Below are positions 1 to 6,485 of a DNA stretch of 19,070 nucleotides, one piece after another. The first letter of the stretch is position 1; each line of letters starts with the position of its first letter. Under the pieces are notes generated by a model. It made no database searches. It was not told the DNA's origin and saw only the letters and a list, made by a program, of their open reading frames with translations. The stretch is from Parabacteroides hominis. Its GTDB lineage: Bacteria; Bacteroidota; Bacteroidia; Bacteroidales; Tannerellaceae. The stretch covers positions 1 through 19,070 of the forward strand of contig NZ_JACOOJ010000058.1 of the NCBI RefSeq assembly GCF_014287585.1, read 5' to 3'. Position numbers and translations under genes: made by a program.

Positions 1-113
1 CAGTTCTCTTTTATTTTTTACTTATTTCTGTAGGATTACTTCCCGAAGAGAGACAATTGAGAAGACCAAAGATGTTTTAAAAATAAAAATGGATAATAAA
101 CGGGCGGCATAAC

Positions 114-152
114 AAAAAAAGAAGGCATCCTTTTCAGACACCTTCTTTTTTT
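114..152 (-). terminator. Intrinsic terminator after yebC
   Basis: Read on the minus strand, a 9-bp stem (137-145 with 121-129, including two G-U pairs) closes a 7-base loop and is followed by seven Ts (120-114). It begins about 20 bases past the yebC stop codon, so it should end the pheT-yebC transcript. An A-run on the other side gives T-rich sequence on the plus strand too, so it may work in both directions. Bases 1-113 hold no gene or clear signal. Confidence 0.85.
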
Positions 153-171
153 ATTCTATATCAGAAAGGCC

Positions 172-906
172 TTATTCTTCGCCTTCGCTCTCGTCTTCTT
201 TCATATTATGGAACACATTCTGAACGTCGTCGTCTTCCTCCAGCTTTTCGATCAATTTTTCGATTGCTTCACGCTGTTCGGCCGTTACGTCCTTCAGATC
301 GTTCGGGATACGGACAAATTCGCTGCTTGTAATTTCGAAACCGTTCTCTTCGAGATATTTCTGGATAGCAGAGTTCTGTGCAAATTCACCGTAGATTACT
401 ACTTCATCTTCGTCTTCGTCCAACTCGTCCACACCGTAATCGATCAATTCCAGTTCCAGATCCTCCAGCGAGATACCTTCTTTTTTGGCAATATGGAATA
501 CACACTTATGGTCGAACAAAAATTCGAGGCTACCGCTCGTACCCAGCGAACCACCGTGTTTGTTGAAATAGCTACGAACGTTTGCAACCGTACGGGTCGT
601 ATTGTCAGTTGCCGTTTCTACGAAAATAGCAATACCGTGAGGGCCGTATCCTTCGTAGTTCATTTCCTTATAACCTGAGAAATCCTTTTCAACAGCACGT
701 TTGATAGCGCGTTCCACGTTATCCTTCGGCATGTTCTCCTTTTTGGCATTCTGCATCAATGCACGCAAATGAGGGTTGTTCTCAGGATCCGGGCCACCTG
801 CTTTTGCGGCTATCGTAATTTCTTTACCTAACTTAGTAAATACACGGGCCATATTGCCCCAACGCTTAAACTTTCTCGCTTTGCGAAACTCAAACGCTCT
901 TCCCAT
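172..906 (-). CDS. yebC: YebC/PmpR (TACO1) family protein
   Basis: A 244-residue cytoplasmic protein of the YebC/TACO1 family, the usual length. The start MGRAFEFRKARKFKRWGNMA is the hallmark N-terminus of the family and fixes the start codon. The segment GGPDPENNPHLRALMQNAKK and the phrase NMPKDNVERAIKRA (about residues 38-72) form the helical domain, and the acidic C-terminus (EEDDDVQNVFHNM) is also typical. Some members are described as transcription factors (PmpR), and other work on the family supports a role in relieving ribosome stalling, as TACO1 does in mitochondria. The sequence alone does not separate these. It lies 45 bp downstream of pheT on the same strand, consistent with co-transcription and a translation-related role. 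Confidence 0.95.
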   Translation of the reverse strand: MGRAFEFRKARKFKRWGNMARVFTKLGKEITIAAKAGGPDPENNPHLRALMQNAKKENMPKDNVERAIKRAVEKDFSGYKEMNYEGYGPHGIAIFVETATDNTTRTVANVRSYFNKHGGSLGTSGSLEFLFDHKCVFHIAKKEGISLEDLELELIDYGVDELDEDEDEVVIYGEFAQNSAIQKYLEENGFEITSSEFVRIPNDLKDVTAEQREAIEKLIEKLEEDDDVQNVFHNMKEDESEGEE

Positions 907-916
907 GATTTATGAT

Positions 917-950
917 CTTTATTTTTTAATTTTTAATTCTTAATTTTCAA
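917..950. repeat. AT-rich intercistronic repeat, copy 1
   Basis: Almost the whole 45-bp gap between pheT and yebC is an AT-only run of short units built on AATT and TTAA. Positions 930-947 read TTTTTAATTCTTAATTTT, whose reverse complement recurs exactly at 10166-10183 in the glgB-manA gap. Function unknown; it may be a spacer, a processing site or an old mobile repeat. Confidence 0.6.
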
Positions 951-951
951 T

Positions 952-3414
952 TTATCTCAATTGTGCACCCAACTTCTGTTCCAGGTTCGTTTGGATCTTT
1001 TTCATGATAGCGTCGATCTGCTTATCATTCAAAGTCTTTCCTTCATCCTGCAGATAGAAGCTGACAGCATACGACTTCTTGCCAGCCGGCAGGTTCTTTC
1101 CTTCGTACACATCAAACAAAGTAACGTCTTTCAACAGCTTGCGTTCGCTCTCCGTTGCGATCTTTTCAATTTCAGCAAATTGAACGTTCTTATCCAGCAA
1201 CAGGGCAAGGTCGCGTTTTACAGCCGGGAACTTGGAGATTTCAGAGAAGGTAACCTTGCTCTTCTTGATTTCCTTCATCAACAGCGTCCAGGAAAGTTCT
1301 GCATAATAGACTTCCGTATCGATATCCATTTCCTTGCATATCTTCGGGCTGACGATACCCATCGTACCCAACTGACGACCGGACGAAGTCGTAATGCTCA
1401 AACCTGCCGAATAGATATCGTTAGCCAGATTGCCGAAGATAACCTTCTGCAAGTTCACACCGAGACGAACCAGGATATTTTCCACATACGCCTTCAGTTC
1501 ATACACGGAAGACTTTTCATTCGGATGCGCCCAGTTGTTGTCTACGCGGCTACCGCTCACCCATAAGGCCAAACGGTAATCTTCCGAAAATTCGGCCAAC
1601 GTTTCACCCTCTTTCTTATTATCGATATTGTAATCGTAGCAGTTTCCGAATTCGAAGAAACGGATATTGCCATTCTTGCGTTTCGCATTATGTTCGACAC
1701 TTTCCAAGCCTCCGAACAGCAACGTCTGGCGCATACCATTCAAGTCTGCGCTCAGCGGATTCATCAGCATCACACAATGGGAAACCGGATAAGTGGAAAG
1801 ATTGTCATAGTAAGCAGAACGGGTCAGCGAGTTATTCAGAATCTCGTTGAAACCGCAACCGCAAAGTTGTTCGGAAATCAGGTTCTGCAATTTATAACTG
1901 CGGTCGGTCGGAGTCTGATAGCTCAGGTTGGACTTCACATTATCACTGAATTCTACATTATTATATCCGTAAATACGAAGGATATCTTCGATCACGTCGA
2001 CATCGCGCTGTACATCGATACGATATACGGGCACATCTATCACCAAACCTTCTGCCGTTTCGGAAACAATCTTCATTTCCAGGCTTTCCAGAATACTCTT
2101 GACCGTTTCAACCGGAATCACCTTGCCGATCAACGTATTGACCTTGTTGTAAGTCAATTCCACACGATACGGAGCAGCCGGAGCCGGATAGATATCCTGA
2201 ATGGCGCCCGTAATCGTTCCGCCTGCCACTTCCTGAATCAACAGGGCGGCACGCTTCATCACTTCAACCGTTTGATTCGGATCCAGACCGCGTTCATAGC
2301 GGAAAGAAGCATCCGTGTTCAGACCGAAGCGACGGGCTGTCTTACGAATCCAGGTCGGATGGAAAGTGGCAGATTCCAGGAATACGTTCCTGGTCTGTTC
2401 CGTCACGCCGGAATCGAGTCCGCCGAATACACCAGCAATACACATCGGTTCTTCAGCATTGCAAATCATCAGGTCACGGTCGGTCAGCGTGCGTTCCACA
2501 CCATCGAGCGTCACAAACTTCTCACCTTCCACAGCTGCTCTAACCACAACCTTGTTACCTTTCACCTTGTCGGCATCGAAAGAGTGCAAAGGCTGTCCTA
2601 CGCCATGCAGGATATAGTTCGTGATATCCACCACATTATTAATAGGCCGCAAACCGATCACCTTCAAACGGTTCTGCAACCATTCCGGGCTTTCCTTCAC
2701 GGTCACGCCTTTGATCGTTATGCCTGAATAGCGCAGGCATGCTTCTGTATTTTCAACGACTACTTCGATAGCCGGAGTTTCATCATCAATCTTGAAGGCA
2801 TCCACGCTCGGACGTTTCAGGTCGGCAGGCTTACCGTTCTGCTTCAGGAAAGCCGCCAGGTCGCGGGCCACGCCGAAATGAGAAGTGGCATCCACGCGGT
2901 TCGGCGTGATATCGACTTCCAGCACGTAGTCGCTCTTTACATTATAATATTCTTTCGCCGGAGTGCCGACTACCGCATCAGCCGGCAGTACGATGATACC
3001 TGCATGATCCGTTCCGATACCGATTTCATCTTCGGCACAGATCATACCGTTCGATTCGACGCCACGGATTTTGGAGCGCTTGATCGTAAAGCACTCGTCT
3101 CCATCATACAATTTAGTACCGTTTACAGCAACAACCACTTTCTGACCGGCAGCCACATTCGGCGCGCCACAAACAATCTGCAAGGGTTCCGCACCGCCTA
3201 CATTCACGGTTGTAATGTGCAGGTGATCGGAATTCGGGTGTTCTTCGCAAGTAAGAACTTCACCGATGACAAGTCCTTCCAATCCGCCTTTAATGGTTTG
3301 AACTTCTTCTACTCCGCCGGTTTCCAAACCGATAGAGGTAAGTGCTGCTGCTACTTCATCAGGCTGTAAATCAAATTCAAGATAATCTTTCAGCCAGTTG
3401 TAAGATATATTCAT
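952..3414 (-). CDS. pheT: Phenylalanine-tRNA ligase, beta subunit
   Basis: The 820-residue beta chain of the alpha2-beta2 phenylalanyl-tRNA synthetase, which charges tRNA-Phe in the cytoplasm. In order it shows the N-terminal MNISYNWLKDYL start, an EMAP-like tRNA-binding OB fold (about residues 43-150, with GEVLTCEEHPNSDHLHI), the B3/B4 editing domain (about 210-390, with the GLRPINNVVDITNY and FGGLDSG segments), a B5 domain ending in VDVIEDILRIYGY (about 471-484), the catalytic-like core, and a C-terminal anticodon-binding FDX-ACB domain (about 725-820, starting FSEISKFPAVKRDLALL). Length and domain order are normal. The alpha subunit gene pheS is not in the window, as is common where the two subunits are unlinked. 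yebC follows on the same strand. Confidence 0.97.
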   Translation of the reverse strand: MNISYNWLKDYLEFDLQPDEVAAALTSIGLETGGVEEVQTIKGGLEGLVIGEVLTCEEHPNSDHLHITTVNVGGAEPLQIVCGAPNVAAGQKVVVAVNGTKLYDGDECFTIKRSKIRGVESNGMICAEDEIGIGTDHAGIIVLPADAVVGTPAKEYYNVKSDYVLEVDITPNRVDATSHFGVARDLAAFLKQNGKPADLKRPSVDAFKIDDETPAIEVVVENTEACLRYSGITIKGVTVKESPEWLQNRLKVIGLRPINNVVDITNYILHGVGQPLHSFDADKVKGNKVVVRAAVEGEKFVTLDGVERTLTDRDLMICNAEEPMCIAGVFGGLDSGVTEQTRNVFLESATFHPTWIRKTARRFGLNTDASFRYERGLDPNQTVEVMKRAALLIQEVAGGTITGAIQDIYPAPAAPYRVELTYNKVNTLIGKVIPVETVKSILESLEMKIVSETAEGLVIDVPVYRIDVQRDVDVIEDILRIYGYNNVEFSDNVKSNLSYQTPTDRSYKLQNLISEQLCGCGFNEILNNSLTRSAYYDNLSTYPVSHCVMLMNPLSADLNGMRQTLLFGGLESVEHNAKRKNGNIRFFEFGNCYDYNIDNKKEGETLAEFSEDYRLALWVSGSRVDNNWAHPNEKSSVYELKAYVENILVRLGVNLQKVIFGNLANDIYSAGLSITTSSGRQLGTMGIVSPKICKEMDIDTEVYYAELSWTLLMKEIKKSKVTFSEISKFPAVKRDLALLLDKNVQFAEIEKIATESERKLLKDVTLFDVYEGKNLPAGKKSYAVSFYLQDEGKTLNDKQIDAIMKKIQTNLEQKLGAQLR

Positions 3415-3472
3415 CGCTTTAAAATTTATTCAGTAAAGAGACGGACCATCCGGTTGCCGCCAAATTGACGGG

Positions 3473-3480
3473 CAAAAATA
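3473..3480 (-). promoter_or_regulatory. Candidate -7 box for pheT-yebC
   Basis: On the minus strand this reads TATTTTTG, matching the Bacteroidetes -7 consensus TAnnTTTG. It lies about 60 bp upstream of the pheT start, giving a leader of roughly 50 bases. I see no good -33 TTTG at the right spacing, so confidence is low. Confidence 0.35.
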
Positions 3481-3576
3481 CAAATAATTATTTAAATATG
3501 GCAGCTTTAAGGGAAAAGCTCAAAACAACCACATCAAAATTATCCAAAACAAGGAGGAAATCAGCCGGTTTTTATG

Positions 3577-3584
3577 TATCTTTG
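3577..3584 (+). promoter_or_regulatory. -7 promoter box upstream of the methyltransferase leader
   Basis: TATCTTTG is an exact match to TAnnTTTG. Expected transcription start is near 3591. No strong -33 box is seen. It lies almost 200 bp upstream of the methyltransferase start and would produce the structured leader described next. It is divergent from pheT. Confidence 0.5.
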
Positions 3585-3588
3585 CGGC

Positions 3589-3694
3589 ATGACAAAGACA
3601 TTTAAATCGGATCTGGTTTTATAAACAATCTGTTCTTCCGATACAGATTGTCCCTTCATTTGCTCTCGGATAACTCCATTCGAGGGTGGTTTTT
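3589..3694 (+). ncRNA. Structured leader or small RNA with a terminator-like stem
   Basis: Starting at the predicted transcription start there is an 11-codon ORF (3589-3624, MTKTFKSDLVL, TAA stop) with almost no leader. It is followed at once by a perfect 8-bp inverted repeat, ACAATCTG (3625-3632) with CAGATTGT (3644-3651). ATCGGA (3606-3611) can instead pair with TCCGAT (3637-3642), and ATCTG (3611-3615) with CAGAT (3644-3648), so the hairpins compete. A 12-bp stem with G-U pairs (3660-3671 with 3678-3689, 6-base loop) is followed by five Ts (3690-3694) and resembles an intrinsic terminator. This could be an attenuator for the downstream gene or a separate RNA of about 100 bases. No known riboswitch class was recognised. 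Confidence 0.35.
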
Positions 3695-3718
3695 CATTAT
3701 TATAATTCAAATTTAATC

Positions 3719-3761
3719 TGTGTACAATGATGAAGGCATTGCCATGTTTTCAGTGTACACA
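3719..3761. promoter_or_regulatory. Nested inverted repeat before the methyltransferase start
   Basis: TGTGTACA (3719-3726) and TGTACACA (3754-3761) are a perfect 8-base inverted repeat. Inside it CAATG (3725-3729) faces CATTG (3737-3741). The palindrome TGTACA also occurs twice, 33 bp apart. The outer arm ends 15 bp before the preferred start codon at 3777, so it could be an operator or an RNA hairpin controlling translation. Which one is not clear. Confidence 0.35.
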
Positions 3762-3776
3762 AAATACAGTAAAACA

Positions 3777-4553
3777 ATGAGTAACGAAAATAAAACAATT
3801 CACGATTTCGAACTTAATTTAATCTGCGACTTTTTTTCCAATATGGAACGACAGGGACCCGGAAGTCCCGAAGTGACACTGAAAGCTTTGAGTTTTATCG
3901 ATAACCTCACCGACAAATCCCTTATCGCCGACATCGGTTGCGGAACAGGTGGCCAGACAATGGTATTGGCCGAACATGCGCCGGGACGGATTACCGGACT
4001 CGACCTTTTTCCCGGTTTTATCAATATCTTCAATCGCAATGCAAAACAATCAGGTTTGCAAGACAGGGTAAAAGGTATTGTCGGTTCAATGGATAACCTT
4101 CCTTTTCAGGAGGAGGAATTAGACCTGATCTGGTCGGAAGGAGCCATTTATAATATCGGTTTTGAACGAGGGCTGAACGAGTGGCGCAAATATTTGAAAG
4201 CTGGTGGATACATCGCCGTTTCCGAAAGTTCGTGGTTTACAGACGAACGTCCTGCGGAAATCAACGACTTCTGGATGGATGCCTATCCTGAAATAGATAC
4301 GATCCCTAATCAAGTAGCCAAGATACACAAAGCCGGGTATTTGCCTGTTGCCACATTTATTTTGCCTGCAACCTGCTGGACAGATCATTACTTTGCTCCC
4401 AAGAAGACGGCTCAGGAGATTTTCCTGAGTAAATATGCAGGAAACAAAACGGCCGAAGAATTCAGCGCGCTTCAAGCTGATGAAGAAGTACTGTACGACA
4501 AGTATAAAGAATTCTATGGCTATACATTTTTTATTGCCAAAAAGACTGAGTAA
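3777..4553 (+). CDS. Class I SAM-dependent methyltransferase
   Basis: A 258-residue cytoplasmic protein with a Rossmann-type S-adenosylmethionine fold. Motif I is [10 protein letters not shown] (residues 50-59), the acidic end of strand 2 is TGLDLFPG (73-80), motif III-like GSMDNLPF (103-110) follows, and [15 protein letters not shown] (115-129) is the post-II segment. The open frame extends to a GTG at 3720, but I place the start at the ATG at 3777. The protein then begins [20 protein letters not shown], the N-terminus I expect for this Bacteroidales family, and the upstream 19 codons cover the nested inverted repeat. The substrate cannot be told from sequence; similar proteins are annotated only as class I methyltransferases, and a small-molecule substrate is plausible. 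A hairpin follows the stop codon and trmD has its own promoter, so this gene is probably monocistronic. Confidence 0.88.
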   Translation: MSNENKTIHDFELNLICDFFSNMERQGPGSPEVTLKALSFIDNLTDKSLIADIGCGTGGQTMVLAEHAPGRITGLDLFPGFINIFNRNAKQSGLQDRVKGIVGSMDNLPFQEEELDLIWSEGAIYNIGFERGLNEWRKYLKAGGYIAVSESSWFTDERPAEINDFWMDAYPEIDTIPNQVAKIHKAGYLPVATFILPATCWTDHYFAPKKTAQEIFLSKYAGNKTAEEFSALQADEEVLYDKYKEFYGYTFFIAKKTE

Positions 4554-4560
4554 TAAAAAC

Positions 4561-4596
4561 TCCATGGGCATGATTTTTTTATTTCATGCCCATGGA
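4561..4596. terminator. Perfect 13-bp hairpin after the methyltransferase
   Basis: TCCATGGGCATGA (4561-4573) and TCATGCCCATGGA (4584-4596) are perfect inverted copies around a 10-base loop made almost only of Ts. It starts 7 bases after the stop codon, so it probably ends the methyltransferase transcript. The sequence after the stem on the plus strand is A-rich rather than T-rich; a T-run follows the stem only on the minus strand. It is therefore an unusual terminator or an RNA-stabilising 3' hairpin. Confidence 0.6.
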
Positions 4597-4663
4597 ACAA
4601 AAATTCCGTGCCGAACGCGTTTGCGTCCGCCAAATATCGATTATCAGGTACACTCTTGATTAT

Positions 4664-4694
4664 TTTGTGAACTACCATAAATCTCCTACCTTTG
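4664..4694 (+). promoter_or_regulatory. trmD promoter
   Basis: TTTG (4664-4667), 19 bases, then TACCTTTG (4687-4694) is a textbook Bacteroidetes housekeeping promoter. The expected start near 4701 gives trmD a leader of about 20 bases. Confidence 0.8.
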
Positions 4695-4719
4695 CACCAC
4701 AAATCTGAAATATAATTTT

Positions 4720-5394
4720 ATGCGCATAGATATACTGACTGTACTTCCTGAAATGATCGAAGGAATGGTGAACTGCTCCATTGTGAAACGGGCACAAGAC
4801 AAAGGTTTGGCTGAAATACACTTACATAATCTGCGGGATTACACGACCAACAAATGGCGGCGTGTAGACGATTATCCTTTCGGGGGTGAAGCCGGCATGG
4901 TGATGCAGATCGAACCCATCGACCGGGCCATCTCGACTTTGAAAAGCGAAAGGGATTATGATGAAGTGATTTACACATCGCCGGATGGGGAAACCTTCAA
5001 CCAGCCGATGGCAAACAGCATGTCGATGCTGGACAATCTGATTATCCTTTGCGGACATTATAAAGGAATCGACTACCGCATCCGCGAACATCTGATCACA
5101 AAGGAAATATCCGTTGGCGATTATGTCCTGACAGGAGGCGAACTGGCGGCCGCCATCATCACGGATGCTGTCGTACGCCTCATTCCCGGAGCAATCGGCG
5201 ACGAACAAAGCGCCCTCTCCGACTCGTTCCAGGATGATTTGCTGGCTCCTCCGGTCTATACCCGGCCAGCCGATTATAACGGTTGGAAAGTACCCGAAGT
5301 CCTTCTGTCCGGACATCAACGCAAGATTGAAGAATGGCGCCTCCAACAAGCTCAGGAAAGGACTGCCCGGCTACGCCCCGACTTATTGAAGTAA
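4720..5394 (+). CDS. trmD: tRNA (guanine(37)-N1)-methyltransferase
   Basis: A 224-residue cytoplasmic SPOUT enzyme that uses S-adenosylmethionine to make m1G37 next to the anticodon in tRNAs with G36, preventing +1 frameshifts. The trefoil-knot segments are visible: [15 protein letters not shown] (110-124), [16 protein letters not shown] (129-144), and [20 protein letters not shown] (164-183), where D168 matches the catalytic aspartate of the family. GFGG-type substrate contact [11 protein letters not shown] (52-62) is present. The start [12 protein letters not shown] is the family norm. In many bacteria trmD sits with rpsP, rimM and rplS; here it stands alone with its own promoter. Its stop is 6 bp from the stop of the convergent gene. 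Confidence 0.97.
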   Translation: MRIDILTVLPEMIEGMVNCSIVKRAQDKGLAEIHLHNLRDYTTNKWRRVDDYPFGGEAGMVMQIEPIDRAISTLKSERDYDEVIYTSPDGETFNQPMANSMSMLDNLIILCGHYKGIDYRIREHLITKEISVGDYVLTGGELAAAIITDAVVRLIPGAIGDEQSALSDSFQDDLLAPPVYTRPADYNGWKVPEVLLSGHQRKIEEWRLQQAQERTARLRPDLLK

Positions 5395-5407
5395 ATCGTT
5401 TTACTTC
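5388..5407. terminator. Palindrome joining two convergent stop codons
   Basis: GAAGTAAA (5388-5395) and TTTACTTC (5400-5407) are perfect 8-bp inverted copies with a 4-base loop. The arms contain the stop codons of trmD (5392-5394) and of the facing lipoprotein gene (5401-5403): both genes end in AAG TAA. It may be a small bidirectional terminator, but the stem is AT-rich and there is no long T-run, so termination is only a possibility. Confidence 0.4.
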
Positions 5408-6279
5408 TGCTCTACCACGAAATTATAGATAAACGTATATTCATACGTGTGAGTTTCCGCAGTAGCGCCATTCACGGGGTTGATCTTTTCTTCAACCGTC
5501 ATGCCTGTGATATAATCGCCGGTCAATGTATAACGGAATGTATATTCGGCACAGATATCCGTAGCTTCGGAGACATAATACCAATAGGCGCGGGTCGGCA
5601 GATTCTGATTCATCTTCCCATACAACAGGTTTAGCGGAGAAATCATATCAAAACCGACCGGCTGAAATGCATTGATAACCCGGAACGGGAAGTTTTCCGG
5701 ACGCAATTGAGAGTTATATTCATACGTGATTTCTTTTTGCGGCAGGTAGGCATAATGCACTACGTTTCCATTTTCCCATGAATAGCGATCCACTTCCCCC
5801 ATTTCTCTCGTCTGATAGCCCGAACCGTTTTCATTCGGCCACTGGATAACCTGCGAAACCGATTTCAGCCAATTGGAGTTATAGGTGTATCTATTTTCTA
5901 CCGCCGTATACACGACATTACTCATGTACTTGTTTTCGGATTTTTCTTCTTTGGCCGCAATCATATTTCCACTCAATGTGTAAACCGTATGAACAAACGG
6001 ATTAGTCGGAGAGCCGTCGATCATCTTCACGCCGCTTACGGAAATCGTCTTGTCTACAATAATATAATTATCGGTAAACTGGTTTCCTTCCGTATTCAAT
6101 ATAATCCGGTTGATTTGCTTGTCCTGGTCGTATGTGATATCCGCGTTAAAGAACGCTTTTCCGTCTTTCGTGCATGTCACATTCGTAAGTTTGTTCAACT
6201 CCGGAATATGTAGTTCGTCATCATCTCCACAAGACACAAGTCCTACCGCTATCAAAAGCATACTTAAAAATTTCTTCAT
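5401..6279 (-). CDS. Lipoprotein of unknown function (DUF4595-like)
   Basis: A 292-residue predicted lipoprotein. The signal peptide is MKKFLSMLLIAVGLVSC with lipobox LVSC and the lipidated cysteine at residue 17. The next residues GDDDE are acidic, resembling the acidic signal that sends Bacteroidetes lipoproteins to the cell surface, although the exact motif is degenerate. The mature part is rich in beta-strand and aromatic residues, with repeats of the type NRYTYNSNWLKSV, EITYEYNSQLRPENF and HTYEYTFIYNF. This resembles the DUF4595 family of Bacteroides lipoproteins, which has no established function. It has no same-strand partner gene; trmD is convergent and the GH3 gene is divergent. Family assignment is from memory of such sequences. 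Confidence 0.75.
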   Translation of the reverse strand: MKKFLSMLLIAVGLVSCGDDDELHIPELNKLTNVTCTKDGKAFFNADITYDQDKQINRIILNTEGNQFTDNYIIVDKTISVSGVKMIDGSPTNPFVHTVYTLSGNMIAAKEEKSENKYMSNVVYTAVENRYTYNSNWLKSVSQVIQWPNENGSGYQTREMGEVDRYSWENGNVVHYAYLPQKEITYEYNSQLRPENFPFRVINAFQPVGFDMISPLNLLYGKMNQNLPTRAYWYYVSEATDICAEYTFRYTLTGDYITGMTVEEKINPVNGATAETHTYEYTFIYNFVVEQK

Positions 6280-6308
6280 CTCTCTTTCTTTTTATTATTT
6301 CGATCTTG

Positions 6309-6316
6309 CAAAAATA
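6309..6316 (-). promoter_or_regulatory. Candidate -7 box for the lipoprotein gene
   Basis: The minus strand reads TATTTTTG, an exact TAnnTTTG, about 30 bp upstream of the start codon at 6279. No matching -33 box was found at the usual spacing. The 206-bp divergent gap to the GH3 gene holds this box and the plus-strand promoter at 6366-6397. Confidence 0.5.
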
Positions 6317-6365
6317 GGACATTTGCCAAAATAACGGACGAAGTAACCTATTTTAAGTAATTCTA

Positions 6366-6397
6366 CTTGAAGAAATGCGAGTAAACCATTAGTTTTG
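6366..6397 (+). promoter_or_regulatory. Promoter of the GH3 gene
   Basis: CTTG (6366-6369), 20 bases, then TAGTTTTG (6390-6397) fits the Bacteroidetes promoter. The start near 6404 gives an A-rich leader of about 80 bases. No obvious operator was seen in it. Confidence 0.6.
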
Positions 6398-6485
6398 CAA
6401 CACAATTTATCACAATAAATAGCTAATAACAAACATCTTACAATAAGATAAAACGTAAATCATACAATATCTAAAATTTAATAAC

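Noticed and set aside
1690..2727. Long open frames antisense to real genes (for example 961-1566, 1690-2727, 10789-11376, 11383-12207, 14017-14769).
   Set aside because: They lie inside strongly conserved genes on the other strand and encode no recognisable domains.
3720..3776. GTG start at 3720 adding 19 residues to the methyltransferase.
   Set aside because: The added residues overlie a perfect nested inverted repeat and do not look like the family N-terminus; the ATG at 3777 does.
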